From the NCBI GenBank assembly GCA_947095585.1, contig OX352761.1:26441777-26505776 (forward strand): 64,000 bases of DNA, given 5' to 3'. Of the stretch, positions 32,815-44,530 are shown one piece after another; position 1 is the stretch's first letter, and every line of letters starts with the position of its first letter. This DNA comes from Nephrocerus scutellatus (taxonomy: Eukaryota > Arthropoda > Insecta > Diptera > Pipunculidae). The position numbers and the translations under genes are program-made. The notes below the pieces were generated by a model. The model searched no databases and was not told the origin of the DNA. It saw nothing but the letters and a program-made list of their open reading frames with translations.

Positions 32815-34062
32815 TATGTCCTGTATCCCCTTTTGGGTCCTAGGGCCTCTACTACGCCTACGCGCTATCGCGTGCGGTTCCTGGCAATGAGCTTCAGCCC
32901 AATTCTTCCCCAATTGCTGTGTCTCTTCCTCAACTTTTCAGTGCCATGTATTTCTCGGACGACCCGTTCTTCTACCATCCTGACATAACGGGTTCCATTG
33001 CATTGCGTAGTTTGCTATGGAACTGTCGCCTTTTCGGAGTGTATGACCAATCCACTGCCACTTCCTTCGTTGGATAGTTGTGCCTATTGGTTCCTCACCC
33101 GTTCTCTGGTAAAGATGTTCGTTAGAGATACGGTTAGGCCAGAAAACCCTTAAGATATTCCGTAGGCACCTATTTACGAACGTTTCTAATCTTTTTGTAA
33201 TAGTAGCGGTCACCTTCCAAGTGCTGCACCCATACAACAGCGGCAAGCTTGTCGTACCTCACTTCTCGAATTCCTCTCATGAGCCATCATAGGTTGCTTT
33301 AATAATAGCTATTAGTTTATCGGGTATACCTCTCCTGCGCAAGGCGAGCCAGATAAATTGTCTGTTGACACTGTCAAACGCCTTCTCAAAATCGATGAAC
33401 AACAGGTTCAGTGGTGACCGGAATTCAACGCACTGTTCAATAATGATTCACAGGGTATTGATGTGGTCTACACAGGAGGATCCAGTGCGGAACCTGCTTG
33501 TTCGGCATCTAGTGTATCTTCCAGATGTTCCTTAATTCGATCAAGTACTACTTTGGCTGTTACCTTTGCAGCTGCAGGAAGAACGCAAATGCCTCTCCAG
33601 TTTTCGCACTCCATAAGACTACCTTTTTTAGGGAGCCCTTCTTCCACTCGTCGGGGAAACTTTCCCAAGCTCTCTCTACAAGAGGATATAAAAGCTCTGC
33701 TGATGTCGTTGGAGCTGCACGCAGAAGCTCTGCGGGTATACCATCTAGTCCTACCGACTTGTTGTTCTTTAGTGCGTTGATCGCGGTAGCGATCTCATAT
33801 TTACTGGGAGTTGAGGTGCGAATTCGGGAAATTGTTACTTCCGGCAGCTCCGTTTGATTTGGGTGCATATCGTTAGCAAATACACGGTGAAGGACCGTAG
33901 AGAAATGCTCCTTCCATCGCTTGAGCTGATCCTTATCTGAAACGAGTACGGCACCATCTAGGCCTTTCACCGGATGTTGGCTAGAGCGGTGACCACCTGT
34001 CAGCTCTTTGGTAATTCTGTAAACGGTTCTGCTATCGCACCTGCTCGCTGCTTCCTCTGCTC
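32815..34062 (-). mobile_element. RTE-like element, copy 2 (3' part, decayed)
   Basis: It shares the 3' end (CTTTATGTCCTGTATCCCCT on the plus strand) and then the C-terminal domain. After a deletion near 33.24 kb it has RT blocks (FIDFEKAFDS region near 33.39 kb, NWRGICVLP, GLDGIPAELL) and the linker to about 34.06 kb. The YADD block is deleted and the endonuclease is absent. Confidence 0.85.
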
Positions 34063-34257
34063 CTAAAATTTATGAAATTGGAATAAAAAACTTCGTTTAT
34101 TGCATTCAAAGTAAAAATAATTCTTTAATAAACTCAAAATAAGGAAGTAAATTCGTTACCAAATATTAAAAAACCTTAAATTCACAAAACTCAAAATTAT
34201 TTCATTTAATATACTACATATAGTATATATATATTTACATACATAATCATTATCATT

Positions 34258-35930
34258 ATATTTGGCTGGCGTCCTGGCAACAATTCTCCGTAAGACTTTT
34301 CTCTCGAACGCGGCGGTCAGGATGCTTTTTGCTAAGGACCCTAAGTCTCGGATCCATATGTAAGTACTGGTATGACCGTTGTCTTATATACCAGCAGCTT
34401 GGATGTTATGGTTAAATTCCTGGCTTTGTTGGCTTTAAGCAACCGTGTGCGTATTTCTGGTTCCATGCTGTTATCGGCTGCTAAATTTGACCCGAGATAG
34501 TTAAATGATTGCAGTAATTCAAATTCGCGGTCCACTATTTGAATTTAGGGAACAATGTCGGATCTTCTACACGAAGACGTGGCCACCAAGTACTTTGTTT
34601 CTCTCTCATTTATTGGCAGCCCCAGATTTCGTGCCGCCTACTCGATCTGGATGAAAGCTTCCTGTACAGCTCTTCGGTTTCTACCAACGATGTCAATATC
34701 GTCGGACTGATGGACTTATAGAGGACTGTTCCTCTCGCCGTTACGTCAGAGTCTTGGATCACTTTCACCAATGCCAGGTTGAAAAGGACGCAGGCCAGTC
34801 CATCCCCTTGTCTGAGCACGTTATAGATTTTGAATAGGCTTGATAGTGATCCGGATATTTTTACTTGGCTTATAACATTGGTCATAGTCAACCTACATAG
34901 TAGTGTCAGTTTATTTGGGATGCCGAATTTTCTCATGGCTTTATAAAGCTCTACTCTGGCTATGCTATTATATTAATAATACTATTCGGCGCGACAGACC
35001 ATTGCGGTCCACTGAGCCACGGCGCCAACTATGCTATCATAGGCGGCTTTAAAGTCTTTTAAAAGGATGGTGTAGTGAGTTTTGAAAATCTAGACATTTT
35101 TCCATCACCTGCCTAAGGGTGTATTGTACTGGTATGGACCGATGATGACTTTAACGTATGGATAGAGGATAGAGGAGAACATCTTATACGTGGTACTCAA
35201 CAACGTTATACCATGATAATTGCTGCAGGTTGTGATATCTCCTTTCTTATGTATGGGGCACAGGATGCCTCTTCACCAGTCTTCTGGCATCGCTTCTTTC
35301 TCCCATACTTACACTATTAGTTCATGAATTGCTTGGTTAATTTCGGGGCGTCCTGTTTTAATAAGCTCTGGTGGGTTACCATCAGATCCCGGGGCCTTAT
35401 TATTTTTGTGCCGATTTATCGCTCTGCTAACTTCGTTTATGCTTGGTGGCGGCAGCATAGTGTGGTCTTCGGTCATTGGTAGGGGCTCCAATTCCTCACT
35501 TAGCTGGCCATTAAGCAACTCATGAAAGTGCTCTTCCCATCGCTCTAGAATGCCTCTGAGATCGGCGATCAGATTACCCTCTTTGTCTTTGCAGTATGTA
35601 CAACACGGTGTATATTGCGTCATACCGTGGACTCTTCGGTCCTCGCTCTCTGTACTGTTCTAGTTCACGGACGAGATTCTTCTCCCAGGCTGCTTTCTTT
35701 CGCCGGTGAACTGTTTTTTCATATCTTCTGAGCTCTTTATATTCATCTTCGTGTGCCTGCGTTCTATGAGATTCTTGCATTGCTCGGTACGCAACATTCT
35801 TACGTTCAGTCGATAGCTTACATTCGTCACCGAACCAGTCGTTCCGATCTCTACGACTACTGCCTAACATGGAGTCAGCAGTACTAATGACAGTATTCTT
35901 AAGAAGGAGGGCATTAAAAGTTTGCATTTT
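34258..35930 (-). mobile_element. F5 endonuclease-RT retrotransposon, interrupted copy
   Basis: From 35.93 kb leftwards it encodes the linker (GDECKLSTERKNVAYRAMQ), EEHFHELLNGQL, NNKAPGSDG, degenerate RT blocks and the VEREFE-LQSFNYLGSNLAAD block. It ends at an AT-rich tail near 34.25 kb. The YADD region near 34.69 kb is damaged. A 60-bp SINE with its own target duplication sits at 34969-35028. Confidence 0.75.
34969..35028 (-). mobile_element. 60-bp deletion derivative of the SINE
   Basis: It is flanked by CTATGCTAT at 34960-34968 and 35029-35037. It consists only of the SINE head (TTGGCGCCGTGGCTCAGTGG) joined to the SINE tail (ACCGCAATGGTCTGTCGCGC plus the ATT-rich end). The intact F5 sequence at 57.1 kb lacks it. 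Confidence 0.85.
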
Positions 35931-36179
35931 ATTGGGAAAAATGCATTATTCCAAGTGATTTGAAGGAGGTTTGGGGTTTAATTGGTACTAAAGGAAAGGA
36001 CATAAAAATGTCTTTCAATAAAATGAAAAAATGGGCTAATCGAACCACCCTCGACAGTGGTAGAGGAATAAACACACATTTCTTCACAAAAAACAGGTGT
36101 TATATATAAATACAGTAAAGCCCCGAAAGGGAAAGGTGATCCAAGAGACTCCTCCTTTGGAGTCTACAGGAGCGCTCTC

Positions 36180-36345
36180 AGTGGTTAAAAAGGACCTTAA
36201 AAAGAAAATGGCGGCATTTCCAATTATGACATGCGCCACATGCGACACGCATCACACGCTGAATATAAAAAATGCTATTTGGGACACTCACAAAATTTCA
36301 GCTCTCTAGGTCTTGTGAAAGGTAGTTAAAAAGGACCTCAAATTA
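36180..36345 (-). repeat. Single unit of the 60.5-kb foldback tandem repeat
   Basis: The reverse complement matches the ~145-bp unit of 60.54-61.05 kb: TTTTTAAC then CACAAGACCTAGAGAGCTGA, AATTTTGTGAGTG, TATATTC...GCGTGTGATGCGTGTCGC. About 85% alike by eye. Confidence 0.7.
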
Positions 36346-37099
36346 TTCGAAAATACAGTTGAACGTTTGGAATATTCGGAATGAAGAAAAAAACACAACA
36401 TTAATTCTCATTACAATACTGTGAAACGTACGTCAGTTGAAAGCATGAGAACCAAACTAAATACAGTGATTGGTTTAAGTCACAGAGTTCTTACAATAGA
36501 AACACTTAAACAGGAAAGATAAACATAGCTCCATATAAAGTTCTAACTAATTCACATAAAAATATCTCTATCTGTAGGAGTTGAGGGAAAGAATGGAGGT
36601 GTGGGCACAACACGACTTTCTTTTATGGACGGGGCCGGAATCTTCAGTAAATGTATATTACATTTTTTTTTGTTTTTTGTTTATTTTTTTTGCACTTAAC
36701 AGATTCTCCTAAGTGCTATCCTTTTGAGTTATTTCCTCAAAATCATCTGGCCTCTCACAATTTATGTAAAAAGCTTAAATATGAATTTTCATTCCGATAA
36801 GTTCAGCCGTCTGGGCTGTTGAGGGGACACATACAGACATGCAGACAGACAGAGATTCTTTTATTTTCGCTTTTTCTGACTCAGGAGATACGGTAATGGG
36901 TAAATACTTCCTTCTACTATCGTAAAAACCAAAATAGTTACAGGTATTTTTTATGTAAGAAAATTAGTTAGAATTAAATACTGTAACATAAAAAATTATA
37001 ACATAGTATGACATTTACACAAGAACTTTCTTTTAAATGGCTTTAAAGTCAACAATTTAAAAAAAAACATCGAAAAGGAGGTAACTTTTTACATATATC
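36346..37099. other. Unassigned; Helitron-like 3' words near 36.8 kb
   Basis: 36.78-36.86 kb (CGATAAGTTCAGCCGTC, then ACAGACATGCAGACAGACAG) resembles the end of Helitron-like repeats. 36.59-36.65 kb matches 20.08-20.13 kb. No gene is seen. Confidence 0.4.
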
Positions 37100-37200
37100 C
37101 ATATCCATCTTATAAAATTTTATTTGTATGCAAATATTTAGATATTGTGGATTAAAAATTAATCACAAGATTTGGCCGCAGCCAGCCAGCAACAAAAAAC
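37100..37200 (+). mobile_element. Tandem-unit element, 3' remnant
   Basis: It contains TTTGTATGCAAAT, then TTAAAAATTAATCACAAGATT as in the 3' region of the copies at 18.06 and 49.60 kb. Confidence 0.4.
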
Positions 37201-37436
37201 AACAAACACTTGATTTAGCACTTCTGGCGTGGGTTGACATGTTTGTAAAATATGTATTATAAAAAGAGCCTGGTTGAATGTAACCGGGAGCTTAGAGAAC
37301 CTGACATGAATGAATGTAAACGGGGACTTAGCTGTTTAGAAGGCGTATTTTATTTGTCGAGGAATAAAGAATTAGAATTTGAAAACCAGCCCAACGCAGG
37401 TTTTCTTATTCCAAAAAAGGAAAGAATAGGTGCAAT

Positions 37437-38349
37437 AAGTTGACGATCTTGTAGTCGCCAGTAACAACACATCAATGAGTAAACAAGCTGAATATTCAAT
37501 AAAAACAAAAGTTCAAGATTCAGAACTTGGAACCAATTTAAAAGTACCTTGGTTTGGAAATAAATAAATCAGCAGCTGGAAATTATTTACTTAGTTACCA
37601 AGCTGCCTATATCAAAAAAAGGGATTGCTGAATTTGGCATGGCATGACCAATGGCAAGATCTCAAATATTCTACTTGGAGTGGGATACTTCAAAGAAGCA
37701 GACACATCGGAAGTCCTTCTAACCAACAACAAATACAGAAAACTCATCGGAAGTCTGCTATATATTTCTGTTAATAGCCGCCAAGATATTTCGGCAAGTG
37801 TTGCCATTTTAGCACAAAAGGTCCAAACACCAACACAAACTGACTGAATGGAGGTAATAAGAGTTTTAAAATATCTCAAGGGCACAATCGATTTTACACT
37901 TAGCCGCTACTGATGCCGAAATCAAAAGGACAGAAAATCAAATTCAGGCTATATTTTCTTCATGTTTGGAGAAATCGTCAGCTAGAGTGTAAGAAACAGA
38001 CATGCGTTGCCTTGTCATCAACTGAGATTGAATTCAATTCCCTTTTGGAATCTTGCAAAGAAGCCATATGGATGGATGACCCAACACTTATTTTAAAAGA
38101 CAACAAAATCTGACCTTAAATTATTGAATAAGAAAAGATGTCCGATCAGATCAAAGATCGAAGCATATTGACACACCCGGGAATTCTACGTAAGAGACAA
38201 CGTGGCCAATGGACAAATCAGATGTGAATATTGTCCAACTGATAACATTTTGGCCGACATCCTAACAAAACCATTGGCTGCAGTACGACTACAAAAGCTC
38301 CGCGAATTATGTGGCCTAGAAGTTCATTGAGGAGGAGTGTTAAATTAGT
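37437..38349 (+). mobile_element. Ty1/Copia retrotransposon remnant
   Basis: It encodes the Copia RT end (VDDLVVASNNTS, preceded by a broken first residue), KYRKLIGSLLYISVNSRQDI, VLKYLKGTIDFTL, the RNase H motif SKKQTCVALSSTE-like (KKQTCVALSSTEIEF) and CPTDNILADILTKPL. The frame is broken at least four times. After the stop comes a purine-rich tract (GAGGAGGAG, 38330-38338) and then TGTTAAATTAG, likely the first bases of the 3' LTR, which is then lost. Confidence 0.8.
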
Positions 38350-38366
38350 AATCGTATTTAACAAAT

Positions 38367-38560
38367 TTATCGTATGTAAGTCGGATCCGCGAACATTGCC
38401 TCGTATACCAGATGCTTGTATGTTATAAGAATTAGGTTTCTTGCTTTGAAGAGCATTGACAGACTACAGACTTTAAGGAACGCGTATTTCTGGTCAAGCG
38501 CTACTATCTTTGACTTTATTGGAGTTTTTATTTTATTCAAACACCCTGAAGACATCCAGG
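38367..38560 (-). mobile_element. F5 scrap abutting the Copia remnant
   Basis: The minus strand reads KYAFLKVCSLSMLFKARNL, matching the F5 KANKAYYSLSRLFKSRNL block. Confidence 0.55.
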
Positions 38561-40775
38561 ATTATATCTAGACATATGGCATCTGTTTGGTACCCAAGAT
38601 CAGATAACGAAATATTTATTTTTAATTTCAGTTTATTTTTCCGATTAATTACAAAAAAAATGATGACTTCTTGAGATCCATTCCAGAAGCTGAGTCTTCT
38701 ATTACATATTTACATTATCGAATTGAATCGCGGTTTCTTGTAGTTGTTAAAAGGAACATGTTGGTGTCTTGGACCAAATTTGAGACGGTTCTTATTTGCG
38801 TTCCCAAAATGCGTTCCAAAAATTTTAAATAATCTTTTATTATATCTGTTATTATGGTCAAAAAGTAGACAGGTAAACACATGCATTCGTACACTGTACC
38901 GGATTAGTCATATAGAGGCAGAAGCAAGTGCAACGGACCCTGCGTCTCTGGGGGACTTAAAAATCAATTGCGCAGATTTATATAACAAAAAAACAATAGA
39001 ACAAATTTGTTTACATTCTGTTTTTCTTTCTTTAAACAAAAATGTGTTCCAATTCAAGCGCAACATTTAACATTTTCAGATAAGCGCTGCCGGTGCACCA
39101 CCACCTCCACCAATATTCATGACCAACCTACCTACTCGAACGTACGTACTATACTACTTGTTCGTTGCCGTTTGCCGAACAGAGCTTGCTCGATCAATGA
39201 CCATCGATCATGTTCTTGAGTGCCATCGGTTTGCTGTGACTTTTAAGCTCCATTTGTCTCAGGTGTATTGCTATACGACGAAGTTTTATGTTTGGTGCTT
39301 ATCTGCCTTGCTACTGGAAGCTATAAGCACGGTTTCTTTACGTTCCAGCCTGATGTAGCCTAAGCTGAACCTGAACGATCGCACGATATTGCATAACTTT
39401 TATCGACTTAGTTGGGTTCGCAGACGTGAAGTTGGGTGTTGTCTTTGGAGACGACAACGGCAAAAGAAGGTTTTCGCACAGATAAAGATACACAGGTACG
39501 TATCATTTGTGATGGATATAGATAGTGTGCGATTGTCAGAAAATATTTCTTCATATCCCTTGGGCAAGTTCTTTATGAGCGTGTGCACTGTGCTCTGCTG
39601 CCACGTGTTGCAGAGGTGTGCGTTCTGTGTACCGCTTGCATCGTATACAAATGGTGCCACTAAGCATTAATAAAAGTGTATGGTAGGCAAATCCGGCGAG
39701 GTAGGCAAGAAGAAAAAGGATGGTTGGCGTAGTATAATTATGATGCAAACAGACACAGCATAAGCCAAAGCACACAAAAACCTTCCATGTATTGACCTAG
39801 AAAGCGTAAAAAGTAAAACCTGTGAGCCGCATTCGCACTGCAGCCAAGCAAAGCAATTTGGATTTTGGTCGCTGTGGCTGTGATATCTTCGATGGTTGGT
39901 CGATCGCTGTCGAAGACTACGAGGAATTGTTGTGGTTTTTGCACGGCGTCTGGCGGTACGTAGCGTTTGGTGTTGACACTCACTGATTGGCTCGCTGGTG
40001 TTCACTTTAGAGGTCTTTGCTGCTGTTGCGCTAGACGTATGGCTTATGCGTTATTGTCAATGAATGTTTTTGGTTGCGGTCTGCTGCAGTCCGTTGGGCC
40101 ATCTACGACAGTCGTTTTATGCGGCGTTGCTGAGTCGCGTGTGAGCTCACAGACAAATTGATGATGATTAGGTGACTTTTGCGCCAAACAACAGCGCAAA
40201 TAACAGTTTTACTGCATTAACTGAGGTGCTGTCATATTGCAGCAGCAGCTGACATACGACACATAACACATACTCTTATAGCTTCAACAACACCTAGAAG
40301 AAAAAAAGACAAAAAAAATCAAACCGTTTGGGTCGGTTAAAAGCCGCTCTTCATGGTATATGATATATAAATGCGGTGCCAAGCGTTGGGTCTGCTATAC
40401 ACGCAACGTCAGAATGTCAGAAATTCCTCACTGATTATCACGTACGGCTCGTGCTTGCGATTCAACTCGTATACTTAGATGGAGATACATATTTGCATGT
40501 ATCTTGGGCAAATTCCAGTGTTTAGACTCTACCTTGGACTGGAGCTACATATTTGTCCTCGTTTAGACAAATTGACATTTTAAGTATAGGCGTCATCAAA
40601 TGCGAGCCTTAAATACCTTTAATCTTAACATGGATAGCTGATTAAACTGGATTTTGGCTTAACCGACGCCTTTGCTTCGGTTCTTGTGCGTTGGCTTAGT
40701 TAAAGGGTATATTCTGTATATATATCGTTCTACAGTAAGGGTATATCTCCAATGTTGATATCATTTTTCGGGGAT
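38561..40775. other. Unassigned region, possibly host intergenic or regulatory DNA
   Basis: No transposon family is recognised and no convincing gene. 39.4-40.25 kb is richer in GC and in CGTC/GCTG words than its surroundings. A minus-strand frame at 39667-40005 has no family motif. Confidence 0.4.
40364..40371 (+). promoter_or_regulatory. Candidate TATA box
   Basis: TATATAAA, followed by a sharply more GC-rich stretch. No clear initiator lies at +25 to +35 and no ORF follows, so this is weak. Confidence 0.2.
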
Positions 40776-40862
40776 TTAAGAAAAAGCTTACTTTGGTGTA
40801 CCATGACCCATGTTAACGGAAATTGCTCTGTTAATACTAATGGAAGAAACTTCGTTTAGGAC
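40776..40862 (+). repeat. Dispersed ~90-bp repeat
   Basis: Inverted match of 27048-27140. It ends just left of the RTE-like copy 3 insertion. Confidence 0.65.
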
Positions 40863-40883
40863 TTTATTTTGCGCAAACTTCTT

Positions 40884-43349
40884 TCTTTCTTTTTCTTTAT
40901 GTCCTATATCCCCTTGTGGGTCCTAGGGCCCATACTACGCCCAAGCGCCATCGCGTGCGGTTCGTGGCAATGAGCTTCAGCTCTCTCCAATTTCCGTGAT
41001 TCCTCCTCAACTATTCTGCGCCATGTATTTCTCGGACGACCCGTTCTTCTACCATCCTGAGATAACGGATTCCATTGCATTGTGTAGTTTGCTATGGAAC
41101 TGTCGCCTTTTCGAAGTGTATGACCAATCCACTGCCACTTCCGTCGTTGGATGGTTGTGCCTATTGGTTCCTGAACCGTTCTCTGGTAAAGATGTTCGTT
41201 AGAGATACAGAAAACCCTTAAGATGTTCCGTAGGCACCTTTCTTCCACCTTCCAAGTGCTGCACCCATATAATAGCACAGATTCAACATTTGAACGGAAC
41301 AGTCGCAGCTTGGTGTTTAAGCTGATCGCATTGCTACGCCATATCATGGACATGGACATTCCAAAAACTGATTTGACTCTCTCTACTGGTTGTCCAGCAA
41401 TGTTCACTTAGTTACTGAGTTAGTGCCGAGGTTGATGATTTTGGTTTTGGCAGTATTAATCTCCAAACACGCAACATTTGCCTTCCTTTTTCACATTTGT
41501 TGTCATTTGGCGCAGCTCCATAATCCTGTGCAAGAGTAAACAAACGTCGTCAGCGTAGTCCAGATGTTTGAGTTGAGATGTAAGAGTCCAACGAATTCCT
41601 CCGTTTCCAGTAGATAAAGCTGCGTGAAGCACATCGCTAATCACCAACAAAAAGAGTATCGGCGATACATAGAATGCAACCTTGTCGTACCCCACTTAGG
41701 ATCTCGAATTCCTCTGACAGCTTTCCTTTATGCAGCACATGACATTTAGAGCCATCATAGGTTGCTTTAATAATAGCTATTAGTTTATCGGGTATTCCTC
41801 TCCTGCGCAAGGCGAGCCAGATAAACTGTCTGTTGACACTGTCAAATACCTTCTCAAAATCGATGAACAGCAGGTGCAGAGGTGACCGGAATTCAACGCA
41901 CTGTTCAGTAATGATCCGCAGGGTGTTGATGTGGTCGACACAGGAGGATCCAGTGCGAAAACCTGCTTGTTCGGCATCGAGTGTATCTTCCAATTCGCTC
42001 AAGTACTACTTTGGCTATTACCTTTGCAACTGCAGGAAAAACGCAAATGTATCTCCAGTTTTCGCACTTCATAAGACTACCATTTTTAGGGAGCTAGGCA
42101 ATCATTCCCTTCTTCCACTCATCGGGGAAACTTTCTGCTATCTGTACAAGAGGAGATATAAGCGCTGCTGTTGTCGTTGGAGCGGCACGTAGAAGCTCGG
42201 CGGTCCTACTGACTTGTTGTTCTTTAGTGCGTTGATCGTGGTAGCGATCTCATCTTTACTGGGAGTTGAGATGCGAATTCGGTAAATTGATACTTCCGAC
42301 AGCTGATTTGGGTGCATATCGTTGGCGAATACACGGTTAAGGACCGTAGAGAAATGCTCCTTCCATCGCTTGAGCTGATCCTCATCTGAAACGAGTACGG
42401 CACCATTTAGGCACCGCAACGGCTCGCTGCTTCCTCTGCTTCTGAAACCAGGTTGTTAATATAAATACGCGTGTCAGGTCTTACACTACGCTGCACTTAT
42501 CTCATTTTGCTTCCATACAGGGACTCTAGCTCGATCCTCGCTGCTACTGGGGTATCTACAATACGAGCTTTAAGTAGCTTATGTTCTTCAATCCGCCTCC
42601 AGGTACGTAACTGGACAGTAGCTACCATAAGGTGATGATCCCGTACCATACCCATGTCGGCTCCTCGTCTGTTTCGGAAGTCTAAAAGACAGCTCCTAAA
42701 ACGTCGGCTGATCACCACATGATCGATTTCGTTGGATGATGATTGCCTGTCAGTTCACACCCAGCTGACTTTGTGGCAGGTCTTATGCTCAAACAAGGTG
42801 CCTCCTATGACAAGGTGGTGGACAAGGCGTTGCAGAAATCAACAAATCGTTCACCATTGTCATTGTCATTGTCAGAGGGATTCGTTGGGGTGTAACACTG
42901 TATGATCGTGAGTCGTGACGCGTCGTACTCTAGTCCGAAGTTTGGCCGATAAGATCTTATCACCATGTGGGTGCCAGGAAATTAGGCCTCTGCGTGCTGT
43001 TGGCGTTAGCAGCATACCCACTCCAGATTCACGGGGACTGCCAGAGGGTTTGCCGTAGTAGAGTAGAACAGTGTTCATTATTCGATCATTACTTATCCGA
43101 GGCGTTGTGTCGGTTTCAGTAGCGGGCATTTTTCAGTACCGCAGGGGGCTAGCCCATGTAGACGTAGACTAGACCGTTTGCACTTGCAATTTTAGCCTAC
43201 ATATATTAGGATTTATACACATAGTTACGCGGAGACCACCACTAGGAGGTAGAGCAAGCACTACATCACGAACTTTATTGTTGCGCTACTGGCTCAAACC
43301 AAGTTTTGAGCAGTCAGTAGTTTCCCGATCAATCGCAATGCAGATCCCC
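40884..43349 (-). mobile_element. RTE-like element, copy 3 (internally deleted)
   Basis: Both ends match copy 1. It is flanked by AAACTTCTT at 40875-40883 and 43350-43358. Internal deletions remove most of the endonuclease (joining NDRIM to the NTVLLY block) and parts of the linker and C-terminal domain. The YADD block (HLDYADDVCLLLHR) survives at about 41.55 kb. A TAG replaces CAG in GIQDI near the 3' end. It keeps the likely original start codon (ATG at 43127-43129). Confidence 0.85.
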
Positions 43350-43384
43350 AAACTTCTTACTGATTTTTATTTTTATTATTGTTC

Positions 43385-43622
43385 CGTGCTGTGGCTCAGT
43401 GGAAATGCGCTTGGCTAGTGAGCAGGAGGTTCGTGGTTCGAATTCCAGTAACACCAAAAGTATTTTTCACGATGCCCCACAACTTGTCACTGAAAGCTTT
43501 CTCAATTCGCCATTCGGATCCGGCCTTAATATGTAGGTCCCTTCCATTTGTGTCCAAAAATATACATGCGCAACACAAATAGTAGCGAGAAGCTAGGCTA
43601 GGTCCGGCCGAATATTATTATT
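43385..43622 (+). mobile_element. tRNA-headed SINE, nearly full length
   Basis: It contains an A-box-like GTGGCTCAGTGGAAATGCG and a B-box-like GGTTCGAATTCC, the family body, and an (ATT)n tail. It is flanked by ATTATTGTTC at 43375-43384 and 43623-43632. The region before the tail is shortened (AGGCTAGGTCCGGCCG). Confidence 0.85.
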
Positions 43623-43632
43623 ATTATTGTTC

Positions 43633-44530
43633 TGTTCATAAGAACAAAATAGTAAAACGTTATGTTTATTACGCATTTTCTGGAGAAAATTGACCACAAA
43701 GTCAAAAATTAGCATGGGCAAGAAAAATGGAACAGGCATTAAATTTCGATATCTAAAGACTCAAACAAGATAAACGTTATTTTAACGCAATTATAAACCT
43801 GTAATTATAGCACCATGTGTAACAAAACACTATACATACTATTAATAAGGGATGCAATAGGTCATTAAATTACCTTTACAACTACAAACCCGGAGTTATT
43901 ACCAAATGAACCCGTTTTTTATGTAAGAATTATAATATAAAAATTAATTTAAAATTAAATCAAATTGATCGGTCGCAAAATAGATAGCCATCCGTAGTTT
44001 GTAAGTTCAAAGTGTTGAAAACTCTAAAGGACAGATCCTTTTTAATACTCGTACACAAAGAATCGGATTGGTCAAATGGTATTTTAAAAGAAATGGTAGT
44101 TCTGACGTGGTGTTTTTCTACCTTTATCATCTATTCTGTACTTCTGGACACTTCAGAGCCGAGCAATTCAAGGATACGAAGCCCTTTTCGTATGCGCAAA
44201 TTATAAAAAAAAAGTTGAGGGGCCAATTTTGGATCTCCTGCTCACGCTCATTAGTGTATCCTAAGGAACATTTTCGGACGTACTGTTAAGTTAGGTTTTT
44301 TATTTATTTTTATATTAAGCCCGAATGTAGAATTCCCTTTCGAGCTCTGAATTTCCCAGCGTTCAAAGTGCATGCCCACATAGCCCATCCATAGCCTTAA
44401 GGACCATGCTATGCGCTCTTGACATGCAAATCCATATAAATAAAATGAAATTTCGTTTGCTTGTTATTTATGAAACCTCACATTTACCAACCGATTTTTA
44501 TGAAATTTTTAATGTAATTACATTCCTTGC
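43633..44530. other. Unassigned spacer
   Basis: AT-rich. Small frames at 44012-44289 have no family motif. No repeat is recognised. Confidence 0.4.

Noticed and set aside
39667..40005. 112-codon minus-strand frame
   Set aside because: No recognisable domain, and overlapping frames of similar length exist. Not enough to call a gene.
43388..43450. Possible tRNA gene (A- and B-box words)
   Set aside because: No complete acceptor stem or cloverleaf. The same sequence heads several SINE copies with a shared body and (ATT)n tail.
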